From Parastagonospora avenae f. sp. tritici 18332-5 (lineage: Eukaryota > Ascomycota > Dothideomycetes > Pleosporales > Phaeosphaeriaceae), in assembly GCA_022559985.1 (NCBI GenBank), contig JAFJTR010000027.1, positions 186,001-250,000 of the forward strand: a stretch of DNA of 64,000 nt, written 5' to 3'. The notes under the pieces are model-generated. The model was not told where the DNA came from. It ran no database searches and worked only from the letters and a program-made list of their open reading frames with translations. Every line of letters starts with the position of its first letter. The stretch's first letter is position 1. Made by a program: the position numbers and the translations under genes. Positions 44,471 through 55,048 of this stretch are shown here, one piece after another.

Positions 44471-46324
44471 ATGGCCAACGAAAGACCATCTTCTCTGGCG
44501 TTGTTCTCTTTTGGCCACGACAAGACCATTGCCTCAGAGATCAGCTCCATCCGACGCCCCAGCCATGTGACCACTTCTTTCAAGCCGGCCGATGCGCAAG
44601 CAGCCTTCGACAACGAACAGCACATGACTTTCGTTCAAGCTGTGCGACTGTACAAGAAAGCTGTTTTCTTCTCCATGGCCATGAGTCTGGCTGTAGTCAT
44701 GGAAGGGTACGATGGATGCATCCACCTTAAAGCAATCTGCTAACTCACGAGACAGATACGACCTGGCGGTAATTGGCAAATTCCACGGCTACGACGTGTT
44801 CCGGAAGTCCTTTGGCACGGAAACCGACAGCGATGGAAACCCAAGGATCTCGCCTGCCTGGCAAGCAGGTATCCAAAATGGCGCGCAAGCCGGGTCCATC
44901 ATCGGCCTGTGTATCAACGGATACATCTCAGAGTGGTGGGGCTTCAAGAGGACCATGTACATTTCGCTTTTTGCTGCAGTCTTGTTCAACTTTCTGCACT
45001 TCTTCGCGCGGGATCTGAATGGGTTTTTGGCGGGCTCAGTCCTTTTGGGTCTGCCGTGGGGAGTCTTCCAGGCACTTACTGTCACCTATGCATCAGACAT
45101 TACGCCCTCCGCGCTCCGGCCGTATCTGACGACGTACATCAACATGTGCTGGGTGTTTGGTCAATTAAGTGCGGCAGGTGTGCTCCGTGCGTGCCACACT
45201 CTTGACAGCGAATGGGGATGGAGAATCCCTATAGCTCTCCAATGGGCCTGGGTGCCATGTACGTACCACTCGTGCACGCGAACCACATATACTTACACAA
45301 CAGCAAAGTCATTCTCGCAGGAACATGGTTCGCACCAGAATCGCCATGGTGGTTAGTTCGCAAAGGCCGATACAACGAAGCCCGGGACTCCATTGTCCGA
45401 TGCACGACGCCACAAGCAGACGTACCTTTCAACCCAGACCACGTTCTCGAAATGATCATGCACACGAACGCTGTCGAGGAATCAATGCACAGCGGTACCA
45501 GCTACTTGGACTGCTTCAAGTGCTTCGAGAGACGCCGGACGCTCATCGCATGTATGGTCTGGCTCGCACAGGCTTGGTGTGGCGCCGCGATGATGGGCTT
45601 CTCGGTACAGATCTATCGTGAAGCCGGCCTGTCCGCTGAACATGCGCTGAACCTGAGCATTGGGCAGTATTGCATGGGCGCTGTGGGTACAATCGTCTCC
45701 TGGTTTCTCATGAGTCGCATCGGACGACGGACACTGTACGTGTATGGTCTGTGTATCTTGTGCGTCCTCCTGATGGTCGTTGGCGGACTGGGCGTTATAT
45801 CGCGCGAGAACACAAGTGCAGCATGGGGTCTTGGCTCCGTGCTGCTTATTTACACCATGTCCTACAACTTCACCGTCGGGCCCGTGTGTTATGCGATTGT
45901 ATCAGAGATCTCGTCGACGCGGTTGAAGATCAAAACCGTTGTTCTCGCTCGGAACGTGTACAACCTCGTATGTCCGATCTCTCCCATATCCAACTCTGGC
46001 GCAGCACTAACATTTCCCCAGGGAAGTATCTTCAACAACATCGTCGTGCCGCGCATGCTCTCGCCCAGCGAATGGAACTGGGCTGGCATGACGGGCTTCT
46101 TTTACGCGGGTCTCACCGCCCTGCTCATTCTCTTCATGTACTTCATGCTCCCGGAGACGAGAAATCGATCTTTTGCTGAGCTGGACGTGTTGTTTGAGAA
46201 TAACGTGTCGGCCAGGCAGTTCCATAAGATCGATGTCGATCAATTTGCTTTCCAGCATGAGGTCAAGGTTGATTATGCAAGCCATATGGCGCGTAGCGAG
46301 GAGGGTGTTGGGTTAGCTGTGTAG
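44471..46324 (+). CDS. MFS maltose/alpha-glucoside permease
   Basis: Four exons: 44471-44706, 44756-45258, 45309-45967, 46022-46324; 566 residues. Introns of 49-54 bp restore phase, joining M-E-G to Y-D and W-V-P to F-I-L-A-G-T-W. Sugar-porter marks: V-V-M-E-G-Y-D in TM1, W-W-G-F-K-R in loop 2-3, P-E-S-P-W-W-L-V-R-K-G-R after TM6, R-I-G-R-R-T in loop 8-9, and P-E-T-R-N-R-S-F-A-E-L-D-V-L-F after TM12. The P-E-S-P-W-W block and the D-V-L-F-E-N-N end are typical of MAL31/MPH-type proton symporters for maltose and related glucosides. It should sit in the plasma membrane. No glucosidase or regulator lies next to it. Confidence 0.9.
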
Positions 46325-47469
46325 AAACAATTCCCGATGTTCGTTCAGCACTGCAACACTTGTTGTTCCCCTCATTTGCAGTGAGTATCCGAGCAGCGGC
46401 CGGAGACAAGCCCGGGTCATTATCGTCAAGGTCGTCACTGGAAGGAACGAAGGCGCTTCCACGGCCGAAGTATGCACCCCGCAATCATGTCAATTCGAAT
46501 GGAGCATAGCGATCCAGGTCGAGTTCACCAAAGGTCGTGTGGTGGCTATGAGGAAAGGTCACGGCTGTAGTACGAAGTACAAGCGCGGGCTGTTTCCGAC
46601 TAACAAGGACGTTAATTCCGCGCCTCGATGCCACCACGTCACGTTCATCTCTACACAACCATCTCAGCAGACGTCGAGAGGCATGACCATTTGCGTATCG
46701 TATCCATGTACGTGTCAGCTTCAGGATGACCGCAGTCGGTGAAATGTGACGTAAGTAGGGGCTGACGCAGCTGACACTGAGGCTTAAGAAAGGGGTGCAT
46801 CCGCCCATCTGCCTTGTGTCCGGATGGCGTGTGAGAATGAAAGGAGGCACTCAAGGGGGAGATGTCTCATTTGCCTTGTTGGTGCTTGAAACATAGGTGT
46901 AGCCAGTCAAAGTTAGCACCCCAAAGACCGAGCACTTGCACGGGCGTCCGGGGTAAGCTGCCAGATGATCAAACAGACGTGCCAAACCCGGGTACCCTGA
47001 TATGCACATTCGCGAAGGGCCGGGTCGTAGACTGCGTGTAGGAGTCGCGCGGTAACCTACACGCCGTCGCTGATTCGCTGATGCGCTAAGATTTCTTAAA
47101 CTCGTTCCGTCCATTTGTTCTCAACTCACAACAACAGTTGATGACCCCCAATTGCGCCAACACGCCCATCGTGACCAGACGACTGCAGACTGGTGCCCGC
47201 GCGGAATTGCTTGCTGGACGGCGTACTGGACGACTCGACCGCACTCGCGACTTTTTGAGAATATAACCTCAACTTCTGGACCACACGAGCGAAAAGATAC
47301 AGATGGTCTCGTCATTGCACGCACACATCTCCTTACCTCTCCGATAGACGCCGTGCTTGCGCAGGCTGCGTGCGGCTTGTCGCAGGCGAACCTTTGCTCG
47401 TGCGCCTTCTCCACAAGGGCTAGAGCTACGTCAGAGCAATCCCCAGCTTCGACAACCACAACCACAACC
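46325..47469. other. 1.15-kb intergenic region
   Basis: No gene or repeat recognised. The last 100 bp before 47470 are rich in CAAC/ACAA repeats, as often seen in fungal leaders. Confidence 0.45.
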
Positions 47470-48682
47470 ATGGCCTCACAAACAACACAAGAGCCGAGCG
47501 TGCGTACCACCCCAGCCTTCACCACTTGCCCGTGAAAAAACTAACAGAAAGTGCAATGCAGCCGCTCGCCCCGGACCTCACAGCGCTCGAGCGCATACGG
47601 CAGACATTCGCGCAGCCGGTGCTAGCATCCTTCGTCGCGGGCGGTGTGGCCGGCGCGGTCTCGAGGACGGTAGTGTCGCCGCTCGAGCGGCTGAAGATTT
47701 TGTTCCAGGTGCAGAGCGTGGGGCGCGAGGAGTACAAGATGTCGGTTCCCAAGGCACTGGCCAAGATGTGGAGGGAAGAAGGGTGGAGAGGCTTCATGGC
47801 GGGCAATGGCACGAATTGCATACGGATTGTGCCCTACTCGGCGGTACAGTTCAGTGCGTATAATGTGTATAAACGGGTGAGTGGGCTTTCTTGATTGCAG
47901 AGGAGTGTGAGGAGTGGGGAGACATGCGAGGTTGCGGTCGAGGAGTTTCTGGAGCAATGTCTGAGGTGGTTGAAGAGGAAGAGAATGTCTCAGCGAGCGT
48001 TATACAGCACCAGTAAACACAACTAACCCAGCCCCAGTTCTTCGAAAGCGAACCAGGAGCACCACTAGACGCATACCAACGATTACTCTGCGGTGGCCTC
48101 GCCGGTATCACCTCCGTAACATGCACATACCCGCTCGACATCGTGCGAACACGCCTATCCATCCAATCCGCCTCATTCTCGAGCCTCAAGCGCGCAGAAG
48201 GCGAGAAGCTGCCGGGCATGTGGTCCCTCCTAGCAAATATGTACAAAACCGAAGGCGGTTTCCCCGCCCTCTACCGCGGCATAATCCCCACCGTCGCCGG
48301 CGTCGCGCCCTACGTTGGCCTCAACTTCATGGTGTACGAAATGGCGCGGACGAAATTCACACCCGAGGGCCAGAAAGATCCGTCCGCGATTGGCAAACTG
48401 GGTGCTGGAGCAGTTTCGGGCGCCGTGGCGCAGACTATCACATACCCCTTCGATGTGCTGCGGCGGAGATTCCAAATCAACACCATGAGCGGCATGGGAT
48501 ACCAGTACTCGGGCATTTTCGATGCGGTCAGCTCGATTGTGCGCACTGAGGGCATCAGGGGCATGTACAAAGGCATCGTGCCGAATTTGCTCAAGGTCGC
48601 GCCGAGCATGGCGAGTAGCTGGCTCAGCTTTGAGATGACAAGAGATATGCTCATGGGCAAGTGGAATTCGGGGTTCTTATAA
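47470..48682 (+). CDS. Mitochondrial carrier, YPR011c-like (APS/PAPS carrier family)
   Basis: Three exons: 47470-47503, 47548-47876, 48038-48682; 335 residues. The first intron uses a GTACCA donor with branch AACTAAC; the neighbouring GTGCGT donor would break the frame. A start at the ATG at 47555 is the alternative. The second intron is 161 bp. Three solute-carrier repeats are visible, each with the signature: S-P-L-E-R-L-K, Y-P-L-D-I-V-R-T-R-L and Y-P-F-D-V-L-R-R-R-F. The blocks G-N-G-T-N-C-I-R-I-V-P-Y-S-A-V-Q-F and R-L-S-I-Q-S-A-S-F-S-S-L match yeast YPR011c, which moves adenylyl sulfate and PAPS across the inner mitochondrial membrane. The substrate here is inferred from that similarity. 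Confidence 0.88.
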
Positions 48683-49701
48683 GAGAAATTCTGGTCACAG
48701 CCATACGTTCCCGAGCTGCATAGTCTCACGAGAGTGACATATGGCAGATCTCACGAGGGGCAGATCCATCACGGCAGGCCACAAAAAGCGTGGCTACTTT
48801 GCGTACTTGCGAAACCCGCACATATATTTTTCATTTTGTCACATATCTTGCATTGGGATACAGGCACGGTACAGGGCAGGGCAGGGAAGACGAGATTTTC
48901 ACACCCTAGATTTACTGCAAAAAACCACAGCGATGGCGTCAATTTTCTTATGCTTTTCTGTTTTGCCAATGGAAGGAACGAGGGTAAGAAAATGGGCATG
49001 TGTCCTAGATTGTAGATTCAGGCTACGAGAATAGAGGGGGGCGGATGCATGTATAACAAAACTTATATATTGAGCACTTCTGAATGCAGATACGTTCCTG
49101 GACTCAAGTTCTTCTCATCGTCCAGATCTGCGAAGTAGGCACGGAACTTAGCACAATGATCCTGAGGTGTGAAATGGTGGTGTGATACTCGGCTCATGAA
49201 CGAGGGTTTGCGCGTAGATCAGGCGGGCCGGCGAGAAGATGTCGAATACGTATATCTACTGTATTCCTCTCTCTCCCTTTTCCCTGCTCTGCAGCTTGAA
49301 TGTCTACACTCTGCCCAGTGGCAATTGATACTCACTATGATATAATCACCATAGTTCGTACATCCGGCCCATGAAGCTTCACATTACATGTTGTGCAAAT
49401 TGGTAGCCAACATTGGGCAATTCACAGGCATCGGGAATTTGATCGTTTTTGACTTTGTTTCCATTTTGTTGCTAGGTAGGTATGATTTTGGTATCTGTAG
49501 ACAATCTGGTCTCCTACCTCATGCCTTCTGCAACCCCAGCATCAAAAATCCGCTCAAACGCCTGCAATCACAAACGGCCGGATATACTGAGAAGGAACAA
49601 GACACTTTGCTGTTGCTGAGATCAGGTAAAGGCCTTGTCCAATGCTCAAGTCGTTGTCTCTTTTCTTCCTCAAATCATCAATTTACATCCCCAGTCATCC
49701 T
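48683..49701. other. 1.02-kb convergent gap
   Basis: Lies between the stop codons of the carrier gene and ISU1. It contains no supported gene and is probably two 3' untranslated regions plus spacer. Confidence 0.5.
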
Positions 49702-50483
49702 CTATGCCGAAGCACTCGACACAGTCTCGACCTCAACCTTTGGCAGCGGCGCCGACTTGCCGCCGAGATCCGTTGCGCGTGCGTTGGGGTTCTTGGTGTA
49801 GTAATTCGAGATGGCAGATTTGATCGCGTCCTCCGCCAGCATGGAGCAGTGCACTACGATTCCGTCAATAACCATCATGTCTCTGCGCTTCCCTCATATA
49901 CTCACACTTAACAGGCGGCAAGCAAAGCTCCTTCGCAATCTCGGTATTCTTGATCCTCGCCGCATCCTCCAGCGTCATCCCGCGTACCAACTCGGTCAAA
50001 TAGCTCGAGCTCGCAATCGCGCTGCCGCAGCCAAACGTCTTGAACTTGACGTCGCTGATGGTGTTACTGTTGGGGTCCACGCGGATCTGGAGTTTCATGA
50101 CGTCGCCGCACGCCGGGGCGCCGACAAGGCCGGTACCAACGTCGTTATCAGCTTTGGACATGGAGCCCACGTTGCGCGGGCGGTTGTAGTGGTCGAGCAG
50201 TGCTGGCGCATGTTAGCTGGACGTTCGACAATGTGTGAGCAACGAGGTGGAGAGGGCGCCGGAGACATATCCGAGGTATCGGGATTCGTCGCCACCGGGA
50301 ATCTCAAATATTGCGAGTTGCGCAAAGGAAAGACTTATCTTTCTCGTGGTACTGCCGCCTTCCGGCAGATGCCAGTGTGGGTGCTGCGGTGCGGATGGGC
50401 GATGCGATGTTCGGCCTAGCGACTGTGGAAAGCACTCTTCCGGCCTGCGAGGGCACTGCGGCTGCGACTCTCCTGAACATCAT
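49702..50483 (-). CDS. ISU1: Mitochondrial Fe-S cluster scaffold Isu1
   Basis: Three exons: 50339-50483, 49906-50199 and 49702-49853; 196 residues. Residues 1-46 form a basic, Ala/Arg-rich mitochondrial presequence. The scaffold core follows: L-D-H-Y-N-R-P-R-N-V-G-S, then the three cluster-ligand cysteines in G-A-P-A-C-G-D, T-F-G-C-G-S-A and K-L-H-C-S-M, and the L-P-P-V-K loop bound by the Ssq1-type Hsp70. The second intron is normal (GTGAGT...TAG). The first (50200-50338) has no GT donor in the required phase: it begins ATAAGT and, to give the invariant E-K-V-L-D-H-Y, must end in AC. An AT-AG reading would instead give E-K-A-L-L-D-H-Y. Isu1 holds nascent 2Fe-2S clusters made by Nfs1. Confidence 0.93.
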
Positions 50484-50985
50484 GATTGTAGATGTGTGTG
50501 TGGTGTTTAGGTGTGTATTGGATTGTTGTTGAACTGTTTCGTCGAAATTGGTTGATATAGGTGAAGTGGTGTAGGTGACAGTAGTGTTCCGATAGTGACG
50601 AAGTCGAACGAAGCAGAAAGCCGTGCTCGGCGTCATTTTGTCGCCTCCTCGTGCCAAGACCTACCCCCACATCTCGGTCGAACGCCAGCATCACCGATGG
50701 CCCGAGCTTATCTCCGACCTTTGCCTTATCAGATGAAAATATCCCGTCACCCCGAAGTGAACATTACATTGTAGAAGAACACCTCTACATAATATTCAGC
50801 TATTCGATGCAGCCTGATGCAAAGTAATAAACGTCTGTCGGTTTTGTACGACACTATGCGCTCATCCCAATCTACCCACAATCGCGCCAAAACAATTTTA
50901 TCCAAAGTACTTTACATGTCGAAGTCGTAACACCATCTTCGAATCACACATTACTCCAACACTTCCATCACGCCACCAACCATCT
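50484..50985. other. 502-bp intergenic region
   Basis: Contains the ISU1 promoter and the 3' end of the Mg transporter gene; both lie on the minus strand. No other feature is seen. Confidence 0.5.
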
Positions 50986-53581
50986 CTACACAATACCGTA
51001 CACCCTCTTAGCGATGACGAAGCAGAGCACACCAAACGCCACCAAGCCTCCGGTGATGCAGAAGAACCAGTTCAGGTTTTCGACGTCTTGACCTGGTACT
51101 ATACTTGAAGGGTGTTAGCACTTATCAGAAGATAACAAGAGGGACTTGACATACCAGTTCATGCCCCAGATACCGGTGACGACGTTCATGGGCAGGACAA
51201 TCGTACCGAGGACAGTCAGCTTGCCCAAGATATCTGAAGTCTTTTCCTGGCGTTCGTTCATGCGAATGTTGATCTGAGCGAGGTAATTGCTGTGAGCGCG
51301 CGAAAGCAGGCTGCGTGATGTTAGCGAATGCCATAAAAAAAAAATCACGTCAGGAAACCCACTTCTCGTAATGACTCAGGTTGCCCGTCATGGTAACAAT
51401 ATGATCCTGAATGTCGCCCAAGTACATGCCAATCTCGTTGCGTGGCGCGATATCCCACTGCTCATTGCATCGCTTCGCAAAGCCCTTGATGACGTCGGCC
51501 TTGTTGCCCAACAGGCGGTACAGGCTCATGACCTTCTTTCTGCATTCGCCGACACGTCGCAGCATGTCACGTCCGCTTTCTTGGCCCTCTCTGGTACCAT
51601 CCGGTCGCTTCTCAGCATGGGGGGTGTTGTACGAGTTTGCCTTGGCTTTTTCATTCTCTTGCTCCTCTTCATCGGAATGGAGACGCAAGATGGCTTCGTC
51701 AATGTCGTCGACCTCCTCTTCGATACGTTGAATCATGGGCGCATAGGCGTCAGTGATGTCATCAATGATGGCGTACGAGATCCAGTCAGGAGATAGAACA
51801 AGGTAATCTGAAAGTTGTCGGATACGACGGCGTACGTTTGCAGGATGCGGCGTCATAGAAAAGTGGAAGCTGATGACACCTTCGCGGAAATTTACCACGT
51901 AGAGATTGACCGGCTCGAGGTAGTCCTCGCTATTCTCGTCCTGCTCGAAGGTCCTGTAATTGATGAAGTAGTAATGCTTGAAGAGCTCCACCTTTTCACG
52001 CTGCTCCTGCATAAGGATATCTTCAGTCGTCAATGGATGGATGCCGAACGTCTTCGCAATGACCTTCATCTCAGTCTCGGTGGGAGACATGACATCGAGC
52101 CACCAGGCAGGGCGAGGCCCATATCGCTTTGGCTTGTCTTCGTCAGGCTTTGGCGTATTTGATTGCCGCGGTGTAGTAGCCCGTGTCTGCTCGCCCGAGT
52201 CGGCCTTGGACGGAGAAAGTGTAGTCGCCCGAGAGGGGAATCCGTTCATGCTCACGCGGCGCATATCGTCATCGTCAGAATCATCATCACTGCTGTCCTC
52301 CAAAATGACCGGATCTGGAACAAACAAGTTCCTGAATGTCTGCCCCGGTTGGACAAGCTCGCCGATGGTTTGACTATGTATTGTGTTGTCGAATGTCTCG
52401 TTGAAGTAGGTGAATCGAAACGGCGCATCGCTCGCTTCACGATGCCATACACGCCGCCTTGGTCGCAGACGTCCTTCAACCATGAGCGGCTCGCTGACCT
52501 TACGCATGCGCATGCCCTCCATAGTCCTCTGCTCTTTCTCTTCTCGCGCATAAGAGTCCAGGATGTCGAGATCGGGCCATCTACGGCGCCTTCGTCGACT
52601 CGTAGGCTCGCCTTTTGTGGGCGGATTCAGATAGTCCTCATGTCCCAGCTCGGACATGGTTTCATGTGGGAAGCACACGTCTTCAATGGCACTGGTGGTC
52701 ATGCGACGTCGGAGATCGCGAGGCTCATCGTCGTCGTCATGTTCCACATCAATCAAAGCATCGCGAGACCTGCTACGCTCTGGCGTGTCGGCCAAATCCT
52801 CTGTGAGCATGACATCGTGGAGTCCGTTGGTAGCCTTGACGGCAGGGCTGGTGGGTACAGACGGCGGGTTGTTGACGTCGTAGTCATCTAGGTTGGTTTG
52901 CGAGTGGTGGCGCTGGGTGAAGAGGTCAGGCCTGTTGTTCATGCCACTCGAGGCAGACGACTTTCGGTGTCGGTTGGAGCTGCTGCTTGCACCGCCATAG
53001 CTTGTGCCCGTTCTAATGTCTCTTTGGGACGTGCCCATCAATGGCGTGCGGTCGTTCGCGTCTTCGTCGTCGCTATATGTGGCCTCGGGAGTATGCGACA
53101 ATCTCGAGCGGCCATAGTTTGACGAAGCCACGGCATTGAGACGGTGTGCAGCGCTATTGAAGGGCTGGCTGGGACGTGGCTGGTATATCTGCTGCGTAAT
53201 GGGCACGCTTGGTCGTCGAGTCCTCAGCTGGGGCTGTTCGCGATGGTCGAGCAAGGCCTCGCTCTCGAGGCTGGTGCTGCTCAGATTGCCGTGGCTCCTG
53301 TAAAAGCTGTTGCTGCCCCTCGAGTTGGCGGCGACGTTGGCCAGCGACGGGCGTTCGGCGTTCATGTCTCCGGTGACAATGTCGGCGGTTGGTGCAAATG
53401 ACTGTCTGCGATTTCGCTTCTTCTTGCCGCCGCCACGATGCTTCTTCTTCTTCCCAACCCCACTCGAAGAAGGCCCCGGCTGATCTCCGGATTCGTCGTG
53501 GCCTGTAGAGCCATGGGGGGCTGCAGCCTCTGCATAAGAAGCAGCGCCTTCATTTGCGCGTCCGGCTGGATTCGACGCCAT
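50986..53581 (-). CDS. CorA/Alr1-Mnr2-type magnesium transporter
   Basis: Three exons: 51363-53581, 51155-51310 and 50986-51103; 830 residues from the ATG at 53581. Introns are 52 and 51 bp; the first contains a run of ten T (coding strand). The N-terminal 400 residues are low complexity, with a basic K-K-K-H-R-G-G-G-K-K-K-R-N-R-R patch, many Ser/Arg sites and an S-S-D-D-D-S-D-D-D-D acidic tract. The CorA domain covers about 490-820. The first membrane helix ends in the diagnostic G-M-N (about 789-791) within G-I-W-G-M-N, and a second helix follows (I-T-G-G-L-V-A-F-G-V-L-C-F-V-I-A). The long N-terminus fits fungal Alr1/Mnr2 proteins of the plasma or vacuolar membrane rather than mitochondrial Mrs2. 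Confidence 0.92.
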
Positions 53582-55048
53582 TGGGGTTCCGTCGCACACT
53601 AGACGACAATGGCAAATGGAGTGGGTAACAAGGTAGAGAGTGAAAAGATGGTCGCTTATCCAGCGCGAACAGTGGAGGCGGGATCTGGAGGAGAGAGTAT
53701 AGAAATTGGAGCTTGTAGGATGTGGAGAGCTTTCCGTGAACCATGGATGTTAGCGCGTGAATCAAATGCGCATCAGTGACGAAATTGGTCCGGGCGCTGC
53801 GTTACTGCAGCCTGGCCTGTTCTCGTTTTGCATTCGAGGACCCGCTCCGAGAATCAAGAACAAAAGCATTGCATCAACGAAAGCCTTTCAAAGCCATATC
53901 GTGCTTGCCTCTCATTGGAAGAGACGGTGTTCTTGTGTAGCAATCGTTAAGCACCGAGGCTCGTGTGATCGACACTCCCGACTGTCGGATGGGGACACCA
54001 AACGGCTGTGGGAAAGTGGGCGCGTGACGACTTTCTGCATTGAGCCGAGCCAAGGGCACCCAAATTCTGCCATGCACTTCCTTAGCAGGCTGTGCTGATT
54101 CGATGCTTCACCGGAGCTTATCTGGCTCGTCCAATTTGAGACGCGGCAGCTAAGCTCGCATCCCCACGCGTACATGTTGCTGCCGAGTCTCAATGAACAG
54201 ATTCTCAACGATACTCAGCAATGCAGGTCTCGGTCAACCGTTACTTGCTGCAGCTCTTGAAACTCCGATGCTATATACGTCATCGCCGTCGCCTTGACAT
54301 TCAATTCTCACCACACTGGCCCGCGAGGGAATTGACGGTCTTATCTGTGACAAACCTTCCGGGAATTCCATAGTTTTGTAAGCACTTTGAGGTCATAATG
54401 CCTCGTAGTATAGCTCATCGTCAATATGAGAAGATCAATGGCATGTTCCGCGTTTGGGTGCGGGATGGCGCAGATCTGCTTATATCTCTCACACCAAGAA
54501 AAGTCGATGGCAGCACATCGCGAGTCACTCAAGATATTACGAACGAGCCTCGTCGCACGAACACATTAAGGCCACAAATATGTATTCAAAATGAGCTTCC
54601 ATTGCATATCTTGCATCCTATAAGCTTCAGCCTCCCCATCCTACCTACTCCAATCCTCCCCCAGTGATACTACCACTAGACAAAAGAACAACAAAAGCAA
54701 ACGAACGAACAGCCAACCTCATCAGCAGAGCAGGCGTTAAAAAAACGGAGTTCAGGGTATCCAGAGTCGCACGCTATGTGTCGAAACATTACGAATAGAA
54801 ATGAGTTTACAAAAGTATAAAGGTGATATGTGGTGTGGTGGCGCTTGCGCGCAGTTTTTCGCTTCTAGCCTCGTGTGATACGAGGTCCCCTAGTGATGAC
54901 TGAGAGTAGCGAGCGTAAGAATAGAGCTTGTGCTTTTGTAGCAAAACAGATAGGAAATTTTGGTGCAAAGCAAGGACAGTCCGAGGACAGGGAGCGTGGA
55001 ATAACACCGTTGCTCGCGTGACGTCGTGAGTGTGCTGATAATTCTCAA
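53582..55048. other. 1.47-kb intergenic region
   Basis: Holds the Mg-transporter promoter and the 3' end of the ApsA-like gene. An 89-codon plus-strand frame at 54398-54667 starts with ATG but has no domain and ends in a Pro/Ile/Leu-rich chance-like tail. No gene is called. Confidence 0.45.

Noticed and set aside
54398..54667. 89-codon ATG-started plus-strand frame
   Set aside because: It has no domain, lies in an intergenic 3' region, and its tail looks like translated low-complexity leader sequence.
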